A stretch of 50,130 bases of DNA from Bacillus canaveralius. Lineage in GTDB: Bacteria; Bacillota; Bacilli; Bacillales; Cytobacillaceae. A model generated the notes under the pieces. The model was not told the origin of the DNA. It worked only from the letters and a program-made list of their open reading frames with translations, and ran no database searches. Made by a program: the position numbers and the translations under genes. Positions within the stretch are counted from its first letter, which is position 1; the number at the start of each line of letters is the position of its first letter. Below are positions 41,802 through 49,646 of the stretch, one piece after another. Where the stretch lies: positions 1 to 50,130 of the forward strand of contig NZ_PGVA01000027.1 of the NCBI RefSeq assembly GCF_002860125.1, written 5' to 3'.

Positions 41802-41907
41802 AAAGATAAGGAGTTTATATGACCGCGCATATCAGTGTTGATAACTCCATTTTATAAAATCTTGTATATGTAATAGGAAAAAGTCTTTAAATCGAAAAAA
41901 ATTTTGG

Positions 41908-41949
41908 AGCAAAGTTCTGGGGCCCCCTTCTACCAAACTTTGCTTTTTC
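41908..41949 (+). terminator. Terminator of the flavoprotein gene
   Basis: AGCAAAGTT (41908-41916) and AACTTTGCT (41936-41944) form a 9-bp stem followed by TTTTT. A GGGGCCCCC palindrome lies in the loop. Confidence 0.8.
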
Positions 41950-42104
41950 AGTGTTTCTAATGATGAAGCGGGAGGAACCTATACAATTTGCACCTTTTGG
42001 ACTTGCTCAGCTGCCTGTGTAGACAGAAATAATGTGGTGACGCCTAAAAGAAAGCAGTCTCTGATCAGATCTACGTAATGAGTTTTTCTGGAATTTTCAC
42101 TTGT
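41950..42104. other. Intergenic stretch, possible gene debris
   Basis: A short frame from the ATG at 41961 (MMKREEPIQFAPF..., 20 codons, ending near TAG 42021) reads like a protein fragment but lacks a ribosome binding site. Nothing else is recognised before repeat element C. Confidence 0.25.
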
Positions 42105-42178
42105 CTCGATAATTGGGAAAACCAACTAGGCTTTGTTTACCCGTTTATGCAATTATAGGATTAATCTACAATTTCGAG
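42105..42178 (+). promoter_or_regulatory. Repeated intergenic element, copy C (before the NCS1 permease operon)
   Basis: This is the third copy. CTCGATAATTG (42105-42115) pairs with CAATTTCGAG (42169-42178) as a 10-bp stem with one bulged T. The internal blocks CTAGGCTTT, GTTTATG and AATTATAGGATT match copies A and B. It ends about 235 nt before the small membrane protein gene. Past it, a ribosome-binding-site-like AAGGGGGG (42242-42249) precedes a start-stop ATGTAG at 42260. Confidence 0.6.
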
Positions 42179-42411
42179 TAATTGAGATCCGGGGGATCAT
42201 GGTAGTTCAGAAGTTTAATGAAAAGTTCGGTAGCAAATAAACAAGGGGGGACGCCGGATATGTAGTATGAACGAAAATTATTTTTGAACACATAATGGTT
42301 ATTGTGAAGGGTTTAATCTTATTAACTTCCCAACATGACTATCGGTATAACGGTGAAGTGTCAGGGGTATTCATTTCCTAACTTACAATTATATGATGGA
42401 GTGTGAAAAAT

Positions 42412-42714
42412 ATGAATACTAAAGTTATTGTCTTGGAAAAGAAAGCACAAGATGATGTGTTAGAAATGAGAGAACATGTTGGTGTAATAGAACCAGCAGA
42501 GTATGATTCGAGAGTTACAGACGATGTAATTTTAAGAAATACACGTTCAGAAGATTCATTTATCAAGCAATTATATGCTGATTTAAACACGCGCATTGAG
42601 GAATTTGAAGGGCAGGAATCGGAGGTTAAAAGAATAACCTTATTGGATTTTTCAGTTCCGTTATTTTTAGTTTTTGCTATCAGTCTTTATTTGATCTACC
42701 TGATATGGAATTAA
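42412..42714 (+). CDS. 100-residue protein with one C-terminal transmembrane helix
   Basis: This protein has an acidic, probably coiled N-terminal domain (about 75 residues) and one transmembrane segment at about residues 80-98 ('FSVPLFLVFAISLYLIYLIW'). No domain is recognised. TGGAG (42397-42401) lies 10 nt before ATG 42412; GTG 42403 is an alternative. The gene is 108 nt upstream of the NCS1 permease and in the same direction. It could be an accessory or regulatory subunit of that permease, by context only. Confidence 0.6.
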   Translation: MNTKVIVLEKKAQDDVLEMREHVGVIEPAEYDSRVTDDVILRNTRSEDSFIKQLYADLNTRIEEFEGQESEVKRITLLDFSVPLFLVFAISLYLIYLIWN

Positions 42715-42794
42715 AACGCCAAAAGTAAAACTTATAATCTTTGATTTCTCAGATATCAGCATTGAGGAACTAAGGGAATAACTTTTTTATAAAA

Positions 42795-42808
42795 TTAAAG
42801 CGCTTTCT
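42795..42808 (+). promoter_or_regulatory. cre-like palindrome before the NCS1 permease
   Basis: TTAAAGCGCTTTCT contains the symmetrical cre core AAAGCGCTTT, with two mismatches to the full consensus. It lies 15 nt before the permease start, overlapping the leader. It is a possible CcpA roadblock. Confidence 0.4.
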
Positions 42809-42822
42809 TAAGGAGGGATTTT

Positions 42823-44256
42823 ATGAGTAGTAATGATTCATCTATCTCAAAAGAGGTTGCATTTGGGTTTTTGCCTGCACAAAAAAGTGATAGAGTTTTA
42901 GGGTTTTGGAGTCTTTTGCTTATTCAACTAGGAACAGGCTTGTCTTGTTTCAGCCTGCTTACCGGGGGATACACAGGCATAATGTTAGATGCTAAAGATT
43001 CCATCGGTGCCATTTTATTTGGAAATGCAATTCCGATGTTATTAATTGCCCCGATTGCCGTTTATTTCGCTAGATATGGGGTGGATACATTTGTCGGGTT
43101 TAGAAGTTCTCTGGGCTATCTTGGATCGAATTTCCTCTGGGTGTTGTTTGCCGTAACGACTTTAGGATATACGGCTTTTACGATGTATATGTCTGGTCAA
43201 GCAATTGTTGAGATATTAAGAATGTTCCATACAGATAATATATTCACAGTAAACAGTTTCGGGGTTCCTTTTTTTTCAGTTTCGTTGATTCTTCTCTGTC
43301 TTTTTATCACTGCAAAAGGTCCTGTCGTCATTAAGTATTTCAACTGGATTGGCGCTCCCGCCATGCTTGTACTTATTTTGGTCCTACTTGGAGTGGTTTT
43401 ATTTGTACAAGGATTGGATAAGGTCTTTAGTCTACAGCCTGCAGAACCATATGAAACTGTCAGAAGATCATTTTCAACGGCGATCGAGCTAAATGTCGGT
43501 CTTGCATTTTCTTGGCTGCCATATTTAGGACAATACAGCCGTCTCGGCAAAACTGAAAAAGGTGCATTTAACGGGGGATTCCTAAGCTATGGCATAGGAT
43601 TATGCATTGCAGCTGTTTTAGCCGTTTTTATGACTTTGCTCACTGGATCTTTAAATCCAACAGACTGGATGCTGGAAATCGGCGGTACAGCCCTTGCGGT
43701 GCTGGGCTTAGGACTTCTAATATTAGGAAATGTGACTGCGGCCATCTTCTTCATGTATTCCCAAGCCATCAGCTTTAAAACGGTATTCCCCAAACAGAAA
43801 TGGGCGATTGCTATGGGTACCAACATACCTGTAATATTATTAGTCCTTACTCCAGCTTTTTATGATTCTTATAATATTTTTATATTATTCATTTCATTTA
43901 TCATGTCAGTATTAGGTGGTATTGTTGTTTCAGATTTCTTCTTTGTTAAGAAACAGACCATATCAGTACGTGATCTTTACAACACAAATGGAATATATAA
44001 ATACTGGCATGGTATTAATCCTTCAGCAGCGTTAAGCATGTTTGTTGGGACCGTTTTCTATTGGTATATGTATAATCCTTGGTTGGATGAGCCAAGTTAT
44101 CTTTTCTACTATGTTACTGCCGGTATCCCAACATACTTTGTAACGGGAATTTGCTACTATGTTTCTTCAAAGTTTATTTTTATTACAAAAGCCAATAAAG
44201 GTGGCCAGCTTAATATCGACACCAATACACCGGGTTTTATGAAAAAGAACCTGTGA
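42823..44256 (+). CDS. NCS1-family purine/cytosine/allantoin-type permease
   Basis: This 477-residue transporter has about twelve hydrophobic segments and matches the cytosine/purine/uracil/thiamine/allantoin permease family. TM1 'WSLLLIQLGTGLSCFSLLTGGYTGIML' (about residues 28-54), 'GFRSSLGYLGSNFLW' (TM3), 'GPVVIKYFNWIGAPAML' and 'FSWLPYLGQYSRL' are recognisable. AAGGAGGG precedes ATG 42823. Substrates of the family are nucleobases, hydantoins and related N-heterocycles. The flavoprotein and cupins upstream may degrade the imported compound. Confidence 0.9.
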   Translation: MSSNDSSISKEVAFGFLPAQKSDRVLGFWSLLLIQLGTGLSCFSLLTGGYTGIMLDAKDSIGAILFGNAIPMLLIAPIAVYFARYGVDTFVGFRSSLGYLGSNFLWVLFAVTTLGYTAFTMYMSGQAIVEILRMFHTDNIFTVNSFGVPFFSVSLILLCLFITAKGPVVIKYFNWIGAPAMLVLILVLLGVVLFVQGLDKVFSLQPAEPYETVRRSFSTAIELNVGLAFSWLPYLGQYSRLGKTEKGAFNGGFLSYGIGLCIAAVLAVFMTLLTGSLNPTDWMLEIGGTALAVLGLGLLILGNVTAAIFFMYSQAISFKTVFPKQKWAIAMGTNIPVILLVLTPAFYDSYNIFILFISFIMSVLGGIVVSDFFFVKKQTISVRDLYNTNGIYKYWHGINPSAALSMFVGTVFYWYMYNPWLDEPSYLFYYVTAGIPTYFVTGICYYVSSKFIFITKANKGGQLNIDTNTPGFMKKNL

Positions 44257-44390
44257 TTATTTATTTGAGTATATTTTCGCATGACCTCAAGAAAACAAGT
44301 CAATAACTAGCGGACTAGACATTCATTGAAAAAAAGGAACCAACACTGGAACAAATAAATGCACTTACTATAAAGAAGGGAAAATGTCAT

Positions 44391-45719
44391 ATGTCGATCT
44401 CTTTTGATTACTCGAATGCCTTGTCATTTATGAAAAAAAGTGAAGTGGACCAGCTGGCCGATTTCGTACATGTGGCCCATAACCGGCTTCATGAGAAAAA
44501 AGGTCCAGGTTCCGACTTTCTCGGTTGGGTAGATTGGCCGATCCGTTTTGTTGAAGGTGAATTTGTACGTGTCAAACAAGCGGCCGGGAGGATTCGAAGC
44601 CACTCGGATGCCTTGATCGTGATTGGCATCGGCGGATCCTATCTAGGCGCAAGGGCGGGCATCGAAGCATTGGCCCATACTTTCCATAACCAGATGGACG
44701 GAAGGACACAGGTCTATTTCGCCGGACAAAACATCAGTTCCACCTATGTCTCCCACCTATTGCAGCTGCTGGACGGCAAGGATATCGCCGTGAACGTTAT
44801 CTCCAAGTCCGGGACGACAACGGAGCCAGCGATTGCCTTCCGCATTTTCCGGGAGCTTCTGGAAAAGAAGTATGGGAAAGACGGGGCAAGGGAGCGCATT
44901 TTCGTCACCACCGATCAAGCGAAGGGTTCCTTAAAGCAGCTTGCCGACAGGGAAGGGTATGAAACCTTTGTGATTCCGGATGACATAGGAGGGCGCTACT
45001 CGGTACTGACTTCAGTCGGCCTCTTGCCGATGGCGGCGGCCGGGCTGGATATAGATCAGATAATGGAGGGAGCCAAGGCAGCCTACCATAAATACGACAA
45101 CCCGGATGTGCTGTCGAATGAGTGCTATCAGTATGCGGCCGTACGAAATGTCCTATATGGAAAAGGGAAAACAGTGGAATTGCTTGTGAATTATGAACCA
45201 TCCCTACACTATGTATCCGAATGGTGGAAGCAGTTGTTTGGCGAAAGCGAGGGGAAGGACCAAAAAGGCCTCTTTCCTGCATCATTGGACTTCACGACGG
45301 ATTTGCATTCGATGGGGCAATATGTACAGGAAGGGCAGCGCAACCTGTTGGAAACCGTGCTTCAGGTTACCAAACCAAAAGTGGAAATGACGATTGGGGG
45401 AGATCCGGAAAATATTGACGGGTTAAATTTCCTGGTCGGTAAGACGATGGACGAAGTAAACAAAAGTGCCTTTCAGGGAACCATATTGGCCCATGTGGAG
45501 GGAGGCGTGCCCAATACGGTTGTGACACTGGATGAAATGAATGAATATACCTTTGGCGAGCTGGTCTACTTTTTCGAAAAGGCCTGCGCCGTTAGCGCCT
45601 ACCTCATGGGTGTAAACCCGTTTGACCAGCCGGGAGTCGAGGCTTACAAGAAGAATATGTTTGCCATACTCGGCAAGCCCGGATTTGAAAAAGGGAAAAA
45701 GGAACTTGAGAAGATTTAA
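44391..45719 (+). CDS. pgi: Glucose-6-phosphate isomerase
   Basis: This 442-residue enzyme interconverts glucose 6-phosphate and fructose 6-phosphate. Motifs: '[16 protein letters not shown]' (about residues 79-94), phosphate-binding '[14 protein letters not shown]' (about 139-152), '[16 protein letters not shown]' (about 202-217), and the PGI signature region '[19 protein letters not shown]' (about 305-323). The length is typical of Bacillus Pgi. The gene is clearly more GC-rich than gnd downstream and resembles hxlB in composition. No terminator is evident behind it. It may be a second, pathway-specific copy for the ribulose monophosphate cycle. Confidence 0.96.
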   Translation: MSISFDYSNALSFMKKSEVDQLADFVHVAHNRLHEKKGPGSDFLGWVDWPIRFVEGEFVRVKQAAGRIRSHSDALIVIGIGGSYLGARAGIEALAHTFHNQMDGRTQVYFAGQNISSTYVSHLLQLLDGKDIAVNVISKSGTTTEPAIAFRIFRELLEKKYGKDGARERIFVTTDQAKGSLKQLADREGYETFVIPDDIGGRYSVLTSVGLLPMAAAGLDIDQIMEGAKAAYHKYDNPDVLSNECYQYAAVRNVLYGKGKTVELLVNYEPSLHYVSEWWKQLFGESEGKDQKGLFPASLDFTTDLHSMGQYVQEGQRNLLETVLQVTKPKVEMTIGGDPENIDGLNFLVGKTMDEVNKSAFQGTILAHVEGGVPNTVVTLDEMNEYTFGELVYFFEKACAVSAYLMGVNPFDQPGVEAYKKNMFAILGKPGFEKGKKELEKI

Positions 45720-45913
45720 CGATTAGTTTATTAAGCGTTTCCTTGAAAAAAGCATGGCTCAACGGAGGGAATACATTTTTTGAGGACGAGTTGATCGTAA
45801 CCAAATAGTACTGTTGGTGAAATGCCCATTTGTTTAAAGTATTCGCAATAGGCGACAATGGACGCGTAATAAAGTTTAGGGAGTATAATTGACATCTCGA
45901 AGGGGCGGGTTAT
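45720..45913. other. pgi-gnd intergenic region with a possible -10
   Basis: TATAAT at 45884-45889 just upstream of gnd is a candidate -10, but no matching -35 is clear. A minus-strand frame of about 54 codons covers most of the gap without a ribosome binding site; see the rejected list. Confidence 0.35.
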
Positions 45914-47328
45914 ATGACAAAACAACAAATCGGTGTAATCGGTTTAGCAGTTATGGGAAAGAACCTTGCATTGAATATTGAAAGTCGCGGTTATTCTGTT
46001 TCTGTGTACAACCGTTCCTCCGACAAAACGGATGAGTTCTTAGCAAAAGAAGGAGAAGGAAGAAGGATTGTTGGCACAAATAGCATCGAAGATTTTGTTA
46101 ATTCATTGGAAAGACCTCGCAAGATTTTGTTAATGGTGAAAGCAGGGGCACCAACAGATTCAACGATTGATTTGTTGAAACCTCATCTTGATAGAGGAGA
46201 TATTTTAATCGATGGTGGAAATACATTTTTCGACGACACAATTAGGCGTAATAAAGAATTAATTACCACTGGCATTCATTTTATTGGCACGGGTGTTTCA
46301 GGTGGGGAAGAAGGGGCATTGACAGGCCCTTCAATTATGCCGGGTGGCGAGGAAGAAGCGTACACGATGGTAAAGCCAATTCTAGAAGCAATCTCAGCAA
46401 AAGTGGACGGAGAACCTTGTTGTACATACATCGGTCCTAATGGTGCCGGACATTATGTGAAAATGGTGCACAACGGAATCGAGTACGGGGATATGCAGTT
46501 GATTTCGGAAGCTTATTTTATAATGAAGCATACACTTTGCCTAAGTGCATACGAACTTCATGAAGTGTTTGCAGAATGGAACAAAGGTGAATTAGACAGT
46601 TATTTGATAGAAATTACAGCAGATATCTTCTCGAAGGTGGATGAAGCAACTGGAAAACCACTAGTTGACTTGATTTTAGACACAGCAGGACAAAAGGGGA
46701 CAGGTAAGTGGACAAGTAAAAGTGCATTGGACTTAGGAGTTCCTCTTCCCATTATTACAGAATCGGTATTTGCCCGTTATATTTCTGCGATGAAAGAAGA
46801 GAGAGTCAAGGCAAGTAAAATCTTAAGGGGGCCGCACGACAGAGCCTTCGAAGGTAACAAAGAAGAATTGATTGAAGCAGTTCGCAGAGCTTTGTACATG
46901 AGTAAAATATGTTCATACGCCCAAGGTTTTGCGCAAATGCGGGCTGCATCTGAAGAATACAACTGGGACCTTCGCTACGGAGATATTGCGATGATTTTTC
47001 GTGGTGGCTGTATTATTCGTGCGCAATTCTTACAAAAAATAAAAGACGCTTATGACCGTGTACCTACTTACAAAACTTATTGATCGACTCATATTTTAAA
47101 GAAATCATAGAAAGCTATCAATATGCATTGCGCCATGTAATCATTGTGGCAATTGAGCGAGGAATTCCAGTACCGGCATTCTCGAGCGCATTAGCCTACT
47201 ATGATAGCTATCGCGCAGAAAAGTTACCGGCAAACCTGCTGCAAGCACAACGCGATTACTTCGGTGCTCACACTTACCAGCGCATCGATCAGCAAGGCAT
47301 TTTTCATACCGAATGGTGTGGAAAGTAA
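45914..47328 (+). pseudogene. gnd: 6-phosphogluconate dehydrogenase (decarboxylating), broken by a one-base deletion
   Basis: The N-terminal 389 codons (45914-47083) encode the NADP-binding and catalytic domains: '[17 protein letters not shown]' (about residues 9-25), '[21 protein letters not shown]' region (about 125-145) and '[21 protein letters not shown]' (about 182-202). The frame ends prematurely at TGA 47081-47083. The rest of the family's C-terminus continues in another frame from about 47080 to 47328 (IDSYFKEII... to [10 protein letters not shown]), including '[14 protein letters not shown]'. Adding one T in ACTTAC (47066-47070) restores [10 protein letters not shown] and one uninterrupted frame of about 470 codons. 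The lesion is either a real frameshift or a sequencing error. Confidence 0.88.
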
Positions 47329-47336
47329 TTTTAAAG

Positions 47337-47373
47337 TATCCCAGCACTCTGTATAATGCACAGTGTTGGGATA
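47337..47373 (+). terminator. Hairpin after gnd
   Basis: TATCCCAGCACT (47337-47348) pairs with AGTGTTGGGATA (47362-47373), with one G-T pair. No T-run follows, so it is a stability or weak termination structure. Confidence 0.5.
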
Positions 47374-47426
47374 GTATGGAATGTAATTGATCATGTCTTT
47401 GAAGTATTAGGTTGTTCTTGTTCGCG

Positions 47427-47585
47427 TTATTCATATTTTTGTATAAACAAGTTATATAGTTTAATAGAGATGTTAATAGCGCAAAAAATGCTGTCGACTT
47501 TTGATATTACCTCCCCTATAGTGATCGGAACCCAAAACTTCCCGTTTATGTCATTGTGCTCTTCACATTCCTTAATTCTATCCAT
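47427..47585 (-). CDS. Possible 52-residue minus-strand protein
   Basis: The minus strand carries an open frame that can be read for 75 codons up to the TAA at 47427. ATG 47585 gives 52 residues (begins MDRIKECEEHNDINGKFW). The sequence looks protein-like, with a soluble N-terminal half, but there is no good ribosome binding site before the ATG, and the frame upstream (ending NTITKRDQLI) lacks a better start. It may be a decayed gene. The plus-strand frame over the same bases is Cys/Ser-rich and looks like a shadow. Confidence 0.3.
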   Translation of the reverse strand: MDRIKECEEHNDINGKFWVPITIGEVISKVDSIFCAINISIKLYNLFIQKYE

Positions 47586-47697
47586 GATCAATTGATCTCG
47601 TTTTGTAATGGTATTAAGACAAATTAAACTATTTGTTAATTCGATGTTTCCAAATTATTGAAGGTTATTGTATTATAAGAAAAAGGGGGAGGATTTT

Positions 47698-48030
47698 ATG
47701 AAGGTTGATCTTTATTGTTCACAAGAGGAATTACAAAGTGAAAGTTCCGACCGGAAAAGTCATCATTCAATACACGTAAAAAAGAATTTAGTGACGAGAC
47801 TGAACCGTATTGAAGGTCAAATTCGCGGAATTAAGGGTCTAATTGAAAAAGATACGTATTGTGATGACATCATTACCCAAATATCAGCCGCTCAATCAGC
47901 CTTGAATGGGGTTTCGAAACTGCTATTGGAAGGTCATCTAAAGGGCTGCGTTTTAGACAGGATACAAGATGGTGACCTGGAAGTTTTAAATGAAGTTCTC
48001 TTAACGATCGAAAGAGTTATGAAGAAATAA
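47698..48030 (+). CDS. CsoR/FrmR-family metal- or formaldehyde-sensing repressor
   Basis: This 110-residue all-helical DUF156 repressor has the C-H-C fingerprint: Cys in 'DTYCDDIITQISAAQSAL' (about residue 61) and His...Cys in 'LLLEGHLKGCVLDRI' (about residues 86 and 90), with 'VTRLNRIEGQIRGIKGLIEKD' as the DNA-binding helix. C-H-C is typical of copper sensors (CsoR); formaldehyde sensors (FrmR) keep only the first two. GGGGGAGG precedes ATG 47698. The His-rich N-terminus (KSHHSIHVKK) may add metal ligands. Its nearness to hxlB, pgi and gnd makes a formaldehyde link tempting but unproven. Confidence 0.88.
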   Translation: MKVDLYCSQEELQSESSDRKSHHSIHVKKNLVTRLNRIEGQIRGIKGLIEKDTYCDDIITQISAAQSALNGVSKLLLEGHLKGCVLDRIQDGDLEVLNEVLLTIERVMKK

Positions 48031-48402
48031 TAGGATGCAGATCCACCGTTTATGAATTGAAATTTTGGTTTCATCTATGAGCATTCGGACTCAGATACAT
48101 TTAACGTCGCATTTTAAACCTGATTGCCGTTATAAAAAGTTCACTTCTATATACTGTTTTTTTATTAATATATAGTTTTGAAACATATCTTATATGTTTT
48201 AAGGAACTCCGAAATGAAAGCCCTTTCATAACTTTTTTATAATTTGAAAGAATCATAATGCAAAAGCGACATAGTGGTGATAGGAAGGCGGAGAGTTACG
48301 GAAAATTCTTTTTTAACTTCATAATTAGGCATAATCATCAGGGACAAAAGTAGGAATTGACTTATATTATGTCGAAATAAAGGAGAAGGGAGGAGTGTAA
48401 TA
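48031..48402. other. Intergenic stretch without recognised genes
   Basis: This is an AT-rich gap between the CsoR-family gene and a 60-residue ORF. TATTAT at 48366-48371 may be the -10 of the next gene, with a weak GGGACA 18 nt before it. Nothing else is recognised. Confidence 0.35.
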
Positions 48403-48585
48403 ATGACAAATCAAGGAGAATTAAATAAAGATGTTGCAGAAATTATAAAGGAGCTTATTGATTCCAGAGTTACAGCGTCCAGTATTATTGCCATTGTCAA
48501 TTTACTGATTGATAAAGGAATTATTAATTCAGATGAGTATCAAACTGAGTTCAGAAATATATTAAAGGGCATGGATAATGAGTAG
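48403..48585 (+). CDS. Hypothetical 60-residue protein
   Basis: This small acidic, helical protein (begins MTNQGELNKDVAEII, ends LKGMDNE) has a good ribosome binding site (GGGAGG, 48389-48394) 8 nt before the ATG. The middle (SRVTASSIIAIVNLLIDKGI) may be amphipathic. No family is recognised. It lies directly upstream of the remnant of a sugar kinase gene, without clear operon structure. Confidence 0.6.
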   Translation: MTNQGELNKDVAEIIKELIDSRVTASSIIAIVNLLIDKGIINSDEYQTEFRNILKGMDNE

Positions 48586-48804
48586 TAATATAAGGTATTA
48601 ATATATGAGGTCCATAAAATTGTAAAATAACATGAGATTGCCTTATGAATAACTGACAACCCAAGAAAAGGTTTAATAATAACGAATTGAACGAGATCAG
48701 CCCAGGTTTAGCCACTTCAACAATAAGTACAGGAGGCTATATATAATTTGTCACTAAAATACCAATACTTTTTGTAACTTTAACCTGGCACTTGGCTATG
48801 GATG

Positions 48805-49010
48805 GGTGCAATGCCTTAGTGCGTCTTAAAATGGTTTAAGGAAACAGCATCGATTCCTCAATTTTAAACCAGTCTGTGAAAGTGCTAAAACCGTACCATC
48901 CGGGATTGGAGGACTGATATTCTTACCGTATCTGACAGGGAAGAGAACCTCTCATTTGAATCCAAGGGCAAAAGCTATTTTTTGGCCGATTTACAATAAC
49001 GACGAAATAT
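48805..49010 (+). pseudogene. Remnant of an FGGY-family sugar kinase (xylulokinase-like)
   Basis: Two frame-shifted pieces match the family. From 48805 the frame reads GAMP, stop, CVLKWFKETASIP, like the LKWF segment before the sugar site. From 48896, one frame over, it reads PSGIGGLIFLPYLTGKRTSHLN, like the invariant GLIFLPYLTGERTPH region. Several stops lie between them and no start or full-length frame survives. The rest of the gene has been lost or has decayed beyond recognition. Confidence 0.7.
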
Positions 49011-49041
49011 TGGGGAATTTAACCGAATTAATTGGTGTGCA

Positions 49042-49072
49042 AAAACCCGACTTCATATCGACATCGGGTTTC
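49042..49072 (-). terminator. Terminator of the SR1-like RNA (minus strand)
   Basis: On the minus strand AACCCGA (plus 49070-49064) pairs with TCGGGTT (plus 49050-49044), followed by TTT. It lies 30 nt after the SR1P stop codon, as expected for the end of a small RNA. Confidence 0.8.
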
Positions 49073-49101
49073 TTTGCAAGAAAATTCCACCGTGCATGTA
49101 T

Positions 49102-49227
49102 TTAATGATCATGTTCATCTGTCATATCTTCCGAACAACGTACACATTCTGAATATTGCACAATTACTTTTTCATCCTCAAAATGTTCAATTATGGAATC
49201 ACAGTGTCGACATACAATAGTCCCCAT
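49102..49227 (-). CDS. SR1P-like GapA-binding peptide encoded by an SR1-type dual-function sRNA
   Basis: The minus strand encodes a 41-residue peptide beginning MGTIVCRHCDSIIEHFEDEK with C-x2-C (residues 6 and 9), a second Cys pair (residues 28 and 31) and an acidic/His tail (DEHDH). This matches Bacillus SR1P (MGTIVCQDC..., FEDEKV). In B. subtilis SR1P binds GapA and promotes its role in the RNA degradosome, and its mRNA (SR1) is also a base-pairing regulator of ahrC. AAGGAGA (plus 49242-49236) lies 8 nt before the ATG. A promoter candidate and terminator frame a transcript of about 205 nt, the same size as SR1. The tail differs from the B. subtilis peptide. Confidence 0.85.
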   Translation of the reverse strand: MGTIVCRHCDSIIEHFEDEKVIVQYSECVRCSEDMTDEHDH

Positions 49228-49254
49228 TTTCTCAATCTCCTTCTAATTGCCAAT

Positions 49255-49284
49255 TTGATACTGAGTTCATCAAATCAAACTCAA
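49255..49284 (-). promoter_or_regulatory. Putative promoter of the SR1-like gene
   Basis: On the minus strand TTGAGT (plus 49284-49279) and TATCAA (plus 49260-49255) are 18 nt apart. Transcription would begin near 49248, about 20 nt before the SR1P start, close to the layout known for SR1. In B. subtilis sr1 is repressed by CcpN and CcpA; I could not identify operators. Confidence 0.45.
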
Positions 49285-49566
49285 TATTACAATTACATTC
49301 TCCACTTGTATGGGATTTTATAAACACAATTCCTTTTTAGGTTTTGTTCTGCCTCACTCATATGACAATATTGTGAAAAACAACAAGTAAAAGAATAATG
49401 ACAGAGGAAATAGGTTATAAACAGTTGTACATTTATTCACACTGCATTTGAAGGTGCATGATTCTGTGAAAAATTACTGCCCTGCATTGATTATATAAGC
49501 GTTTTGAAATGTATCTGAATCCTTAGTAACGAAACTGGCTTATTCAGGTTAACAATAAGATCTATC
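49285..49566. other. Intergenic stretch upstream of the SR1-like gene
   Basis: No gene is recognised on either strand between the SR1-type promoter and the hxlB terminator. Frames are short and lack ribosome binding sites. Confidence 0.4.
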
Positions 49567-49606
49567 AAAAGAAGCCAAGCATGTATTGCAAAGCTTAGCT
49601 TCTTTT
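49567..49606 (-). terminator. Terminator of hxlB (minus strand)
   Basis: AAAAGAAGCCAAGC (49567-49580) pairs with GCTTAGCTTCTTTT (49593-49606) with an internal C/T mismatch region. Read on the minus strand the stem ends in TTTT, 41 nt after the hxlB stop. Confidence 0.8.
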
Positions 49607-49646
49607 ATTACAGGACATTATCACATCTGTTGACTTGGCTTTTTTT

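Noticed and set aside
44905-45285. Minus-strand frame opposite pgi
   Set aside because: High-GC codon-shadow artefact; pgi motifs are unambiguous on the plus strand.
45731-45898. Minus-strand frame of about 54 codons filling the pgi-gnd gap ([12 protein letters not shown]...)
   Set aside because: No ribosome binding site, no terminator, it overlaps the gnd leader, and no family is recognised.
47356-47595. Plus-strand frame of 79 codons behind gnd
   Set aside because: Cys/Ser-rich, no ribosome binding site, starts within the gnd hairpin; the opposite strand looks more protein-like.
49032-49220. Plus-strand 62-codon frame over the SR1-like gene
   Set aside because: It is antisense to the SR1P frame, starts within the terminator and lacks a ribosome binding site.
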